64,000 nucleotides of DNA from a virus. Positions 17,901-27,791 of this stretch are shown here, one piece after another (the stretch's first letter is position 1; the number at the start of each line of letters is the position of its first letter). The stretch spans positions 80,665 through 144,664 of IMG/VR virus record IMGVR_UViG_3300022689_000130. One strand, 5' to 3'. Under the pieces are notes generated by a model. It worked only from the letters and a program-made list of their open reading frames with translations, was not told the DNA's origin and did no database searches. Position numbers and translations under genes: made by a program.

Positions 17901-20900
17901 CAATTTATCGAACGGCCGCTGGTAAAGGGCAAAGACTATATAATTGAAGGTAATCGTATCATATTGCAATTTGTTCCTGACGTTGGTGTAAGAAATGTTG
18001 TCAATGCTAGCGATAATGTTGTCAATGCAGCATATAATGTCATTGTTGGTAGAGAAATACCAGGCGAAGAGCCAACACTTGTTATTCGTTGGTATGATTA
18101 TCGTCAGACTAGTCATGTTCCATTCAGTGCAGTTAAACTCGGCTTCTTCCGTCCGACTTGCCCGGAAATTATTGACGGTGTTTTGATTGGACACGACAAT
18201 AGCCGTTACGCATTGACCGGCACAACAATTTTCGATCTTGACAGTCCAAACTTTGACATTGTCGCAGCTTGCCTATACGACTTTGAATTGCGTATTTTCA
18301 ATAACCTGGTGGATAAACATTTTGTCACACCAAACTTTGGTTTCGATATGCGTGAGTTCTATCCTAACCCGGTTGGAGAATTTCCATACGCTATAGCCGA
18401 TCTCAATAGTAGGCTGGATGATTGGTATAATCGTTATGCAATTCGTAATGGAATCGACGAAATCGACACAGATGATCGTTACGATGCAGCTGATCAATTT
18501 ACTTGGAATTACTCAACAGTGGGTCCTGGTCTAGGCAGTTGGCGCTCACTTTATGTTTACAACTTTGGGACCGACCGACCACACACTCACCCTTGGGAGA
18601 TGCTAGGCCACTATGTCAAACCAGACTGGTGGGATGACAATTACTCTTGGGATGCAGGACCGCGGCGCGATGCATTGATTAACGCGCTCAAGTATGGTGT
18701 AACTGGCAATAATCTAGGACCAGATTATGTCAACACCAAATATGCTCGTAGTCAATACGATTGGACTAATGATGTATTGGTAACTGATGATGGCAGCGCA
18801 ACTCTCAATCCACCTGTTGATGCAAATGTAGTTTCTGCGCCGACCAGCCAGGATGCATCAAGGCCATTTGTGTTTGGTGATTGGAGTGATATTGAAGACG
18901 AATGGCGTAAGAGTAGCGATTATTTGTTTGCACTTGCAGAGGTGTTTTTACAAGTTCGCCCATATCGAACACATGAACTATTTTGGATGCTTGATCGTTG
19001 GAATGTTAACCGAGCACCAACACAGGAACAATGGAGAAACGAAGACACGTGTCAGCGTATCGGCAGCACAGAAATTCACAACCAGCTATTAACCGAAGGA
19101 TTAGTTGTTGGTGTTCGTGTCCGTGAACCAGGCACTGGGTATTCAAGTCTTGGGTTGAAATTCCGTCCTAACCATATTTGTTATCGAAACGCCGAGGCCA
19201 CAGCCTATGTTGAAGCAGGGCAAGTAAGCAGTGTGTCAATAACTGATCCTGGTCGAGGATTTGTCAGTCAGCCAGAAGTAGAACTCACTGAACCATTTGG
19301 AAGTGAGGGTGTTGAACTTGAATATATAATTGATCGCAATTATCATCTTACCCAACTTGGCTTTAATAGTTTGCCAGGCGAAGAATTCCGTGTTAATGTG
19401 ACTGACACAAACGAACTCGCCACCACACTCAAGCAACTTGACATCAATTATATGCTGCATGTTGGTGGCTATACAGACAAGAGAATTCTTGCAATCGAAG
19501 CCGATGTTAATACCGGTGCAGATAGTATTCGTATTCCGGAAAGTAGCTACGATATTTTCATTGATCGCAATGCTCCAAATACAATTGCTTTCTATTCGGG
19601 TGTGCGTATTGAAAAGTTAGACGTTGGTTACCGCGTTACCGGATACAATTTAGACAGTCAGTTCTTCTACTACCTGAAGCCAAGCACTGCCGGCAAGCAA
19701 GTCGGTGTCGACATTGGCAATGTAACAGTCACCAAATATCTCAATTGGCGTAATGAAGTTGCGCGGGTGCCATATCGTACAATATTCCGTAAGCGCCAGG
19801 AATTGTATGATTTTCTTTTGGGTCTTGGTCAATACTATGAAACAATTGGTTTCAGTGTCAAAGATCAATGGGATACTGAAGCTAGAGCAGCGATTCGTTG
19901 GTCACTCGACAGCACCCAAGTTGACCCTTTTTATGCAAATGGTATTGCTGATACACTTGTTTATCGTCAAGGCGATCAAGGAGTGGTGCAAACAATCGAT
20001 GTAAATTATGACGGAATTCCCAACGTATTAGACAGTGACTTTAAGACGATCCGTCGTAATGAAATGCTGGTTTTGCGCAACGAAGATACGACTGAAATGT
20101 CTCTTAAAAGTGGTGATGATCGTCTATTTGGGGTAGGCGTACGAGTTGTCGAATTTGAGCACGTGATAACCTTTGATAATACTAGTGACTTCAATGACAT
20201 TCTTTATCAGCCAGAGATTGGTGTAGGGCAAAATCGTATTCGACTGATTGGCGAACGAACACGCAATTGGAATGGACGTATTGAAGCACCTGGTTATATT
20301 GTTCGAGATCGTGGATTGCTACTTAATATTGAAAGCAGTGTGCGCGAAATTGAAAATGACTGGATTACATCAGAAAGCAAAGCACTTGAAAGATTAACAA
20401 GACAGACGATAGGATTTAACGTTGGCTATGCAAAACCTACATATATGAAGGATACCTTTGTAGGCGATCGTTCTGCTTATAATTTTGAAAAGGGTGCGCG
20501 AAAATACAAAGGTACTGAAAGTGCATTGGAAGCGTTTACGCGCAATAAGAATATTTTTGGTTCTGAGTTTGAGCATGAGTTATACGAAGACTGGATGGTG
20601 CGATTGGGAGATTATGGTGATACAAGTGAGAGAAACCCATTACAATTCCAAGTTGTGCATGACAAAATTAAGGGTGATCCGCAACAATTCCGCTTTAGCG
20701 ATACGTTTGTAAGTGATAAGAGTGATGACCTTGTTATTGACCTATTCAAAGGCGGCAATGAAGCCATCAGCGGCAACTATTCTGCACCGTTTAGCCAATA
20801 TCCTGTTTTGCGATTGGACAATCAAAGTATCAATGACCTAGAGCTGTTACAAGAGTTTACTCGTGATGCCGGCCTGCCTCTCGTGACTGAAATTGATAAT

Positions 20901-23900
20901 TTTTTGGGCTCAATCGATGACATCGAAGACATTTATGATCCGACAGCACCATACGCATTGATTCCGAATTGGTCAGAATCAACTGCATATGTGCAAGGTG
21001 ATCTCGTACGTTATTTTGGTCGTGTATATCGCTTAGCAGTTGAATCTACGGGGCTGACTAATCTCAATGATGATATTGTCCTGCGAGGAACCCAGATATT
21101 CCCGCAGGTTGCAAACGGACTAACATTCATCGCAAATGGTGAAACAGTCACATTCGAAAAACAAGAAACACAAGTTACATTTGACCAAATTGTGACCAAT
21201 GGCACTGTTACTAATCCAGTTGTTCCGAGTGGTGACCGCTTGGTGATTGATGGTGTTAACGTTGATTTGATCAATTCAGTGACTACAACGACGTATGCTG
21301 ATATCACCATTTTAGGTAATGTTAGCAACCCAACTATCGAGAACGAACCTGGACGACAAATTATTATCGGCTATGCTGACGATATAAGTTCTCCACTTAC
21401 AACTGTTACGGTTGATTTTGATGAAGTAGATCCAACTTTGACAATGCAGACCATTTTGGCTAATGCACTCACAACCGCTGGTGCATCGAATGTTATCGCA
21501 CAGACAAACACTCGTATTGCTGCACTCGAAGCACTACGTTCAGCATATGTTAGTGCTAACGGTGTGCTGGGTTGGCAAAGCTTTATCAATGATTACTATG
21601 ATAGCGCACCGTCACCAGATCGTTTTGTCAATCCAGAGTATTTGGGCGCGCAAGTCGCCGCTAACCTAGGCGCAGCATGGGAAGCCGCTGCCAGAAATCT
21701 TATTGACCTCGATCTTAACCTGTTATCAGATTTGGGAGGAACAAATACACTCGACCAAGCAGATATGGTTGCTGGACGCGGGATTGGAAACTTTACCGGC
21801 CCGCAAGAAATTCAGTTTGATGCTGATATAATTGCCGCCAATGACCTTCTTGATAATGTGGTTACGCCAAATAACCAGAATGAAAACCTAGCCGATTTTG
21901 TTGGCTTTGTAGAAAACAATGGTAATACTAGTATTGCAGCAGGTCAACGAATTACAGTAACTAACCCAACCGAATATGTAACTGATAACATAACAGATAT
22001 TACAAACAAAATTAATGCTGCTCTCGCTTTGGCCGGCGCTCCCGCCGATATCTCGGCGAGCCCAAGCGGGCAGATTGTAACGTTGGTGCGCGAGAATAAT
22101 CTTGCTGGATATCGTTTGGGTGTGGTAAATGATGTTGATATCGGTTGGAGTGGAGCCAATGATGTTGAAACACAAGGCTCAACTGTTACTGAAGGCCAGC
22201 CTCTTGATCTCGATCTGGTTGTGCAGCGTATCAACCAGTTCTCAATTACCGGTGTAACGGCACAGAATATCAATAATCGCCTCCGCCTCACAAGCACTAA
22301 TCAAACATTGGTATTAGGCAATGGAACCGCAAATAGTGATCTGGGACTATCGTCTGGATCATTCCAGGCAGTCCCAAATACTACAGTGGTTCCTGTCGAT
22401 CTACTGATTGGTGACGTTGTAACACAAATTAACAATGCGGAAATTGAAAATCTAGTTGCTAGTCAGATTGGTGGGGCATTGTTGCTCACATTCAACGGCG
22501 ATTCATTGGAAATCGGTGAAGGTACGGCTAACAGTGTATTGGGCCTACAAGCTGGAACATTTGAAAGTTTTACAGATGCTGTAAAAAACCAATTCAATGA
22601 GGATGACTGGACGGTAGTGGCTGATCCTCTCAACTTTAATATTTGGACAATCGACAACATTGGCAGCAACCCAATTGAGCCGCAAACAAGTATCAATCGT
22701 TATGACGTCTTGCAAACATTAGATTTCCAAATTGGTGTTCTTGAAATTTGTGCAGGTGAAGAAAATGGAGATGATGCGCTCGTGTTTTGTGACACCGATC
22801 ACACACTTAGCGTCGGTGACTTTGTGGTAATAGTCAATTCAACTTGTATTCCAAGTGTTGATGGTATTCACCGAGTCACAGCAATACAAAATGATCAAGC
22901 GTTCTTCATCGATCGATATATAGAACAAAAAGGATTCACCGGCAAGGTATTTCCATTGCGATCAGTTCGTTTCCCTAATTCAAACCTTGCATTTGGGGCG
23001 ATGTTTGATACACAGTATGTTCAGGGTAACCTAGGATTGCCAGTGGGCGCTTATGTTTACGTTGACGATTTATATAATAGGGCAGGAGACAGTCGTGGTT
23101 TCGGTGCAGTGTTTGAGGTAACCCGTTCAAGCGGTCAAGCAGGCTTGGTTGAAGTTCGGCAGGAAACAGGTAAAACTGATAATAGTGAAATTCGTAACGG
23201 CGTCCTCTACAGTAAAGAAAGCGGCGAGACAGTTATCCGTCACGAAGTATATGATCCACTCAAAGGCATTATTCCTGGCATCGCCGCAGCCGAAATCGAT
23301 ATTCGCAGCGATAATGATTTTGCCTATTATAACAACTCAACTGACCCAGAGCAAGAACTTCGAAACGATATCAGCTGGGGTCAATTACAGGTTGGTACAG
23401 TCTGGTGGGATTTGAGCACAGCAATTTATATCAACTACGACCAAAGCACACCAGAGTATCGCCAAGAGTATTGGGGAGAACTATTTCCGACCGCGAGCAT
23501 CGATATTTACGAATGGACAAAAAGTCCGGTAACACCAGAACAGTATGAAAGTGCAGTGCAGAGTGGCACCATTGTGGATGGTGTAGAATTGACCGGACAA
23601 CCTTATGTAATCGTAAACCAATTTGGTGAAGAGCAGTTCAACTGGAGTGAAGAAATTGAAATCAACCCCAATACCAATCAGGTTGAGACTTATTTTTACT
23701 TCTGGGTTAAAAACAAAACAACCACACCTACTTTGGAGCGTGAACTTAGCACAATACAAATTGCAGAAGTTATACAAGATCCAACCAGTCAGCAAATTGA
23801 TTGGCTAGCAGCAACTAGTTCGAATACACTCTTGGTCAGTAGCCTAGGCAACGCAAGCGGATATAATGATCTAGTAATGCAAGTTAATTTCGACACCGAT

Positions 23901-25712
23901 CCAGGTAGCTATCACCAGGAATATATGCTGATTTCAGAAAACGATCCTAATCTACAAATTCCTGAGTGGCTGCATGTAAGCTTGCGAGATAGTCTTGCGG
24001 GATTTGTACAAGACACCGTGCAGGAAACTTTTGAATCATGGAACCCGGCAAAGACTTATTTTCCTCCTCAAATTGTCAAAAGCGGTAATGATCTATTCTA
24101 TCGTTGTCACACTGAATCATTTAACAACGATCCTGACGCAGACACAGACAATGATTTTTGGACCTTGCAAACAGTCGTGAACGAAAATCCAGACGGTGAT
24201 TTTACAGGACAGAACACTGTTGAACTGTCAATGCCACAACAGATTCCTGATTTGGATCTGCATCCATTCGTTCGTTATGGATTAGAGACACGTCCACATC
24301 AAACATGGTTTGAAAATATAGATCATGCTCGACGTGAATTAGTCAGTAAGATTAACGATCAAATTCTCTCAATCAACTTGGTCGATAGCGACATACCTTG
24401 GAGAGAAGAATTTGATCGCACATTCGATATGGGCAACGGATTAATTTTTGACATAACCGATTATTGGAATTACACTGACTGGAATGCAGAAGGATTTAGT
24501 TACGATATTGGTACTGGTGATTACTTTGTCGAAAATACATCAGATCTAGCAGAACTTGTTCCAAACGAAGGAGAAATAGCACAAGTTGAAGTCAGTATGG
24601 ATCAAGACGATCGAAACCGCCGCCAAGCTTATCAATATCAAGCTGGTGAATGGGTAATTGTGTTTAAGGAAAAAGCCACCATACAGTTCAATGAACTCTT
24701 ATGGAATAATGAACTAGCCAATACAGGTTGGGATATTGCGAAGTGGGATACTAATGGATGGGACTTGAATTCAAGTGGTGTTATTGTTGAAATTCTAGAA
24801 AGCTTCTATCGTGTAATTTGGACAGGTGAACGGGCCGGCCATTATGGAGACCTATGGATGCATATGGCTAAGCACGTTATTCGAGAGCAGGGAGAACCGG
24901 ATTGGATCTTCAAAACCAGTTACTTTAACTTTATAGCACAGGATTCATTGGAAAAGCGTTTCAACAAATACTTTGAACAGAACATTGATCAGCTATTCGA
25001 ATATATTAACACAGTGAAGCCTTTCCGAAGTAAATTACGAGATGCTATCATTCGTAAAACAGCCGACGATTTCACCACCGTACAAACACTTGATACCCTA
25101 GAACTTCGAGTGCAGACAAATCCTGTTAACGAAACAGTAGACGATACCGAAACTCGTAGCTTCCGTATCAGTGTTAGTAGCGACAATCTCAATTATTCGA
25201 GCCAGATCGTTGACGAGCACAAAGTTCTACTCGCTATGGATATCGGTGCAGAAGATGTAGTTATTCCGTATTTGCTAGATACCGGAACGATTCCAGAAAC
25301 GTCGGGTGCAGTTTGGATTAATGGTGAGCGGATTGAATATACCAATGTCGAAGCGCCGCCAGCGGCTGGAATCGGTGATGGCTTTAATTCAGGGTTCTCA
25401 AGCGGGTTTGGTGGCATTTCATTGTTGACTGGTATTACTCGAGGAACACAGGGCACACTTGCGCGATCCCATCGTTATGCAGATATCATTGAAGACGAAA
25501 CCAATCTTGAATTGATTGAAAATACTACATTGAGCGATTGGGAGGATGCTCTCCGACCATCATGGGGTGAGTTAGGTGTTAGTATGCTAGACAACTCAGC
25601 CAATAGTGAACCAAACGCGATTACAATACGTGGTGAAGGTTTTGGAACCATTGAACCTGACGGTGAAATTTTAGCAGCACAGTTAAGTGCAAGAGCACAG
25701 AATGACAATTAA
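14964..25712 (+). CDS. Giant virion structural protein (3,582 aa), gp7-position
   Basis: A single uninterrupted frame of 10.7 kb after gp6, where T4 has wedge genes 7 and 8. The N-terminus (MANKYRANPKDVKNFTQSSE; FFGATVNQLLSSGS) resembles large virion proteins of marine T4-like phages. Visible internal structure: Trp-Asp repeats near both ends (about residues 264 and 3254), a GxGY beta module (about 1389-1440), and near residues 2310-2530 several copies of an IN-rich unit (VVTQINNAEIENLVAS; LEIGEGTANSVLGLQAG) like flagellar hook IN motifs. The C-terminus has a repeated tail-protein pattern (WINGERIEYT, then LTGITRGTQGT). Probably the outer baseplate or long fibre attachment; exact role unknown. 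Confidence 0.8.
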   Translation: MANKYRANPKDVKNFTQSSEIKLSQDFQDYSEFLPNVNRSESLQRFFGATVNQLLSSGSTQSIDTYWGRLAGRNYNPNSELFNPETDAIRLNYQFQPGTVSKSEGETQQTVSYINWLKRLESLGSDLNNHDRLFAEPGYVLDLPINADMFINYRNYYWIEGLIPVIEIEPTSADPIVLDDIVSQSQYTTPELSNHKEVTFVNGLLVKFTGPYVSSTSGNWFTDWTYYIENVGGADGIQLVPKFDAAGNDLFPSLTPYEVPIREGWDTVEWDTTAWDGTAPFASYDVNTTFERQDLNLNKSYIVMERWAADKNAWARSNKWFSIHALRQATEFNDLDLNAYLNVRTRADRPILEYRANMELFKHCKNYVETVDYAISLDQATEMLSGIDQFAIDDENVIQNGDIVLVAKINDDGPGPFSGAFSSAFNVGVQSVYFGDAFVVDGVGSNITLTPYASYSVDDYVIVGKGTERGAVYCLEQEGEGWKLSQNKLKAGTAPLFNLYDQDNHPLSDRTENDFAGDPVFRYKPNPNGAIDKELGFAPTFTEQGSFNNYDFEWTLSNTRYNENITVETSEEIRGYYFWRDHVRNEYFNGWSNIRGGQRVPIIQTILANGVDNPEFELGTDKVSYTTEYTIELNDDAYRFSEHSYIDVHPVGYANPEMIWKTDTVYTVNTLISDPTRMPVFLDAQGNPNAEIVVTVVSDVLAEITINDAYPFDKLRYQDPSDSTNFGEIFLSNTNQNRYTVQLNGQYLKEDVDYTFSGTKITVTAETQENDVLELMYVADADIQNVVYDVAPVHFFNSENRPFVGAGYDDLIKHFTRQLTALPGFEGDLGGINNYHNILRLHSYDGLIRQQIFQTKKAQYLIDQESINPIRALKSVSRDYDDFKTTFKNKVRQLWENESWENVRAIVDRAVSDINIGKNKEFKYAYSDMLYARRFQSFAYLIDKDSPALIYEVPETINCYGDKKNHLQIWIKEFDFALDQFIERPLVKGKDYIIEGNRIILQFVPDVGVRNVVNASDNVVNAAYNVIVGREIPGEEPTLVIRWYDYRQTSHVPFSAVKLGFFRPTCPEIIDGVLIGHDNSRYALTGTTIFDLDSPNFDIVAACLYDFELRIFNNLVDKHFVTPNFGFDMREFYPNPVGEFPYAIADLNSRLDDWYNRYAIRNGIDEIDTDDRYDAADQFTWNYSTVGPGLGSWRSLYVYNFGTDRPHTHPWEMLGHYVKPDWWDDNYSWDAGPRRDALINALKYGVTGNNLGPDYVNTKYARSQYDWTNDVLVTDDGSATLNPPVDANVVSAPTSQDASRPFVFGDWSDIEDEWRKSSDYLFALAEVFLQVRPYRTHELFWMLDRWNVNRAPTQEQWRNEDTCQRIGSTEIHNQLLTEGLVVGVRVREPGTGYSSLGLKFRPNHICYRNAEATAYVEAGQVSSVSITDPGRGFVSQPEVELTEPFGSEGVELEYIIDRNYHLTQLGFNSLPGEEFRVNVTDTNELATTLKQLDINYMLHVGGYTDKRILAIEADVNTGADSIRIPESSYDIFIDRNAPNTIAFYSGVRIEKLDVGYRVTGYNLDSQFFYYLKPSTAGKQVGVDIGNVTVTKYLNWRNEVARVPYRTIFRKRQELYDFLLGLGQYYETIGFSVKDQWDTEARAAIRWSLDSTQVDPFYANGIADTLVYRQGDQGVVQTIDVNYDGIPNVLDSDFKTIRRNEMLVLRNEDTTEMSLKSGDDRLFGVGVRVVEFEHVITFDNTSDFNDILYQPEIGVGQNRIRLIGERTRNWNGRIEAPGYIVRDRGLLLNIESSVREIENDWITSESKALERLTRQTIGFNVGYAKPTYMKDTFVGDRSAYNFEKGARKYKGTESALEAFTRNKNIFGSEFEHELYEDWMVRLGDYGDTSERNPLQFQVVHDKIKGDPQQFRFSDTFVSDKSDDLVIDLFKGGNEAISGNYSAPFSQYPVLRLDNQSINDLELLQEFTRDAGLPLVTEIDNFLGSIDDIEDIYDPTAPYALIPNWSESTAYVQGDLVRYFGRVYRLAVESTGLTNLNDDIVLRGTQIFPQVANGLTFIANGETVTFEKQETQVTFDQIVTNGTVTNPVVPSGDRLVIDGVNVDLINSVTTTTYADITILGNVSNPTIENEPGRQIIIGYADDISSPLTTVTVDFDEVDPTLTMQTILANALTTAGASNVIAQTNTRIAALEALRSAYVSANGVLGWQSFINDYYDSAPSPDRFVNPEYLGAQVAANLGAAWEAAARNLIDLDLNLLSDLGGTNTLDQADMVAGRGIGNFTGPQEIQFDADIIAANDLLDNVVTPNNQNENLADFVGFVENNGNTSIAAGQRITVTNPTEYVTDNITDITNKINAALALAGAPADISASPSGQIVTLVRENNLAGYRLGVVNDVDIGWSGANDVETQGSTVTEGQPLDLDLVVQRINQFSITGVTAQNINNRLRLTSTNQTLVLGNGTANSDLGLSSGSFQAVPNTTVVPVDLLIGDVVTQINNAEIENLVASQIGGALLLTFNGDSLEIGEGTANSVLGLQAGTFESFTDAVKNQFNEDDWTVVADPLNFNIWTIDNIGSNPIEPQTSINRYDVLQTLDFQIGVLEICAGEENGDDALVFCDTDHTLSVGDFVVIVNSTCIPSVDGIHRVTAIQNDQAFFIDRYIEQKGFTGKVFPLRSVRFPNSNLAFGAMFDTQYVQGNLGLPVGAYVYVDDLYNRAGDSRGFGAVFEVTRSSGQAGLVEVRQETGKTDNSEIRNGVLYSKESGETVIRHEVYDPLKGIIPGIAAAEIDIRSDNDFAYYNNSTDPEQELRNDISWGQLQVGTVWWDLSTAIYINYDQSTPEYRQEYWGELFPTASIDIYEWTKSPVTPEQYESAVQSGTIVDGVELTGQPYVIVNQFGEEQFNWSEEIEINPNTNQVETYFYFWVKNKTTTPTLERELSTIQIAEVIQDPTSQQIDWLAATSSNTLLVSSLGNASGYNDLVMQVNFDTDPGSYHQEYMLISENDPNLQIPEWLHVSLRDSLAGFVQDTVQETFESWNPAKTYFPPQIVKSGNDLFYRCHTESFNNDPDADTDNDFWTLQTVVNENPDGDFTGQNTVELSMPQQIPDLDLHPFVRYGLETRPHQTWFENIDHARRELVSKINDQILSINLVDSDIPWREEFDRTFDMGNGLIFDITDYWNYTDWNAEGFSYDIGTGDYFVENTSDLAELVPNEGEIAQVEVSMDQDDRNRRQAYQYQAGEWVIVFKEKATIQFNELLWNNELANTGWDIAKWDTNGWDLNSSGVIVEILESFYRVIWTGERAGHYGDLWMHMAKHVIREQGEPDWIFKTSYFNFIAQDSLEKRFNKYFEQNIDQLFEYINTVKPFRSKLRDAIIRKTADDFTTVQTLDTLELRVQTNPVNETVDDTETRSFRISVSSDNLNYSSQIVDEHKVLLAMDIGAEDVVIPYLLDTGTIPETSGAVWINGERIEYTNVEAPPAAGIGDGFNSGFSSGFGGISLLTGITRGTQGTLARSHRYADIIEDETNLELIENTTLSDWEDALRPSWGELGVSMLDNSANSEPNAITIRGEGFGTIEPDGEILAAQLSARAQNDN

Positions 25713-25721
25713 TTTTTACAA

Positions 25722-25729
25722 TAAATAGT
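25722..25729 (+). promoter_or_regulatory. Late promoter (ATAAATAG)
   Basis: One-base variant of the ATAAATAT box, 21 bases before the ATG at 25751, in a 38-base gap after the giant structural gene. Confidence 0.6.
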
Positions 25730-25750
25730 GTATATTCAAGAAAGATAAGA

Positions 25751-26380
25751 ATGGCCCAGATTAGTAGAACATATTTTAAAGCAAATACCATTGCATTGTA
25801 TCCTGATAATTTAAGCGGTGAGATTTCACCAGCTGATCTTCGTGAACAGATGGATAATCTTGCTGATAGCACTGGATTTTTGACAATCAAAATTGCGCCT
25901 CCAACTGTCACTGATGACAGCGCCGGCACTGCTGGTAATGGTAGTTTTGGTGTAGGTGATATTTGGGTTGATGAAACTGGAAATGCGGCTTATATTTGTG
26001 TTGATGCTACTGCCGGCGCCTCAGTCTGGAATAAAATTACATCTCCTAGATCACCAGTTGATATAAATGTTCAATCTGCTAGTTATACATTAGCACTCAT
26101 TCATGCCGGGTCGATTCAAGAAATCGACGCCCTCGCAGGACCGATAACAGTAACTATTCCGACAGATGCATCAGTTTCATTTCCGATCGGAACAGTAATC
26201 GATATTACCAATATTGATAATGCCAATGCTATCAGTATTGCAGGCGATGTTGGAGTGACATTAAATGGTGTTTCTGCTGGTAGTGGTAATCTAAATGGAA
26301 CACTTTATGAAAAAGTGTCGCTTTACAAACGTGCAACCAATGAATGGGTTGCACAAGGTGCAATTGGAGTAGTGGCTTAA
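25751..26380 (+). CDS. Tail fibre/structural protein, short paralogue
   Basis: A 209-residue beta-rich protein. Its first 95 residues (TYFKANTIALYPDNLSG, then GNGSFGVGDIWVDETGNAAY) and last 75 residues (VTIPTDASVSFPIGTVIDI, then SLYKRATNEWVAQGAIGVVA) both match the ends of the next gene's protein, so the two are paralogues; this one lacks the central domain. GDIWVDETGNAAYICVD is the kind of turn seen in phage fibre and collar proteins. It has its own late promoter. It probably forms trimers in a fibre or collar. Confidence 0.65.
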   Translation: MAQISRTYFKANTIALYPDNLSGEISPADLREQMDNLADSTGFLTIKIAPPTVTDDSAGTAGNGSFGVGDIWVDETGNAAYICVDATAGASVWNKITSPRSPVDINVQSASYTLALIHAGSIQEIDALAGPITVTIPTDASVSFPIGTVIDITNIDNANAISIAGDVGVTLNGVSAGSGNLNGTLYEKVSLYKRATNEWVAQGAIGVVA

Positions 26381-26418
26381 TGCAAGATAAAGGATTCTGG
26401 CTTTATTGACAAGGCACT

Positions 26419-26426
26419 ATAAATAT
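26419..26426 (+). promoter_or_regulatory. Late promoter (TATAAATAT)
   Basis: Best match to the T4 box in the window, 16 bases before the ATG at 26443, with AGGA between them. Confidence 0.7.
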
Positions 26427-26442
26427 CGAGATAGGATAACAC

Positions 26443-27753
26443 ATGACACAAGTTGATCGCACCACATTCAAAGATAGCACTGCAACTATGTATGCTGATA
26501 ACTCCACTGGAAATATTGGAGCATCTGACTTGCGATTTCAGATGAACAATATTGCAGATAGTGTAACGTTCAAGAGAACAGGAAAAATCACAGATCCAAA
26601 TAACAACGACGATGATGTGAATACGAATGGTAACGGCACATTCGGGATCGGAGATATTTGGATAAACGAATCTACAAATAATGCATTTGTATGTACTGAC
26701 AACACTACCGGCAATGCAGTTTGGATCAAAATGACTTTTACCGACTTGAGTCCTATATCTAGCGCATTTGGCCCTCTTGACGGACAGCTTGCCGTTTGGG
26801 ACGGAAATGGGGCTGATACATTGCGTGGGTTTGCCAATATTTTTTGGGACAACGATAATGGACTCTTGACAATTGACGGAAATTTAGAAATTACCGGAAC
26901 AGTTGGAGGACGCGATATTGCTGTTGACGGAGCAAAATTAGATGGGCTTCCGGCTGATGCAATCAATTCGGTTGCATTTGAAGCAGATGTGGTAGATGGT
27001 AGCGGCGCAGCAGGTTTTACTGCTACCAAACTCACTGTTGACGTTACTTCTCAAGACAGCGGCCTTACAATTGTCAATGACAGCGGAGACGCCAGATTGT
27101 CATTCAAAGCGAATGTAGTGGTTAGTGACACTGCAGATCGTGCTCTAGATACCAACGATAATTTTACACATGTAAACAATGCCGGAGCGGCTGGTGCGGT
27201 TCGTTGGACACTGCCGACAATTACAAATGATGAAGATCTAATTGTTACCTTTTTTAAGGTCGAAGACCAACCAATGGAATTGATTGGATCCAATACCGTT
27301 ACAATAAACGGCAATACTGAAAATGGCGGCGGGGAATCTTTGCTTACTATCTGCCCTACTCCACATAATAGTTTTGCAACAATTTTACGCACTGGTGTTA
27401 ATACTTACCGTGTTTTTACCAGCCAGGATCCTGAAATACAGTTCAGCACACAAACTGGTGCAGCTTACACTTTGACATTGACAGACCGCTATAAAATTAT
27501 TACAATGAACGACCCTGGCGCAAACGTCCTAACTATTCCAGACAATACAACTGTGCCTCTTCCAGTAGGTACTGAGATTCGTGTTATACAGATTGGCGCT
27601 GGAGTAACTAGTATAACAGCCAGTGCAGGTGTTGATTTGAATAGCGTGACAGCAGGTAGCGGCGATATTCAAAAGCAATGGGGCGAAGTTCGCCTATACA
27701 AAACAGCAACAGATGAATGGTATGTGGCCGGCGATGTCGGGTTGGTAGCGTAA
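26443..27753 (+). CDS. Tail fibre/structural protein, long paralogue
   Basis: A 436-residue protein sharing its N-terminal (TTFKDSTATMYADNSTG, GNGTFGIGDIWINEST) and C-terminal (NVLTIPDNTTVPLPVGTEI, VRLYKTATDEWYVAGDVGLVA) parts with the gene before it, with about 230 extra residues between. The insert contains LTIDGNLEITGTVGGRDIAVDGAKLDGL, a common phage fibre segment before a receptor-binding region. The duplication suggests two fibres with a shared anchor and cap but different middle domains. It has its own late promoter and an AGGA ribosome site. Confidence 0.65.
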   Translation: MTQVDRTTFKDSTATMYADNSTGNIGASDLRFQMNNIADSVTFKRTGKITDPNNNDDDVNTNGNGTFGIGDIWINESTNNAFVCTDNTTGNAVWIKMTFTDLSPISSAFGPLDGQLAVWDGNGADTLRGFANIFWDNDNGLLTIDGNLEITGTVGGRDIAVDGAKLDGLPADAINSVAFEADVVDGSGAAGFTATKLTVDVTSQDSGLTIVNDSGDARLSFKANVVVSDTADRALDTNDNFTHVNNAGAAGAVRWTLPTITNDEDLIVTFFKVEDQPMELIGSNTVTINGNTENGGGESLLTICPTPHNSFATILRTGVNTYRVFTSQDPEIQFSTQTGAAYTLTLTDRYKIITMNDPGANVLTIPDNTTVPLPVGTEIRVIQIGAGVTSITASAGVDLNSVTAGSGDIQKQWGEVRLYKTATDEWYVAGDVGLVA

Positions 27754-27763
27754 TTTTAGAATC

Positions 27764-27771
27764 ATAAATAT
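27764..27771 (+). promoter_or_regulatory. Late promoter (ATAAATAT)
   Basis: Exact box 20 bases before the GTG start at 27792, in a short gap after the long fibre paralogue. Confidence 0.65.
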
Positions 27772-27791
27772 TAGAATGGGTAGAAAACCTT

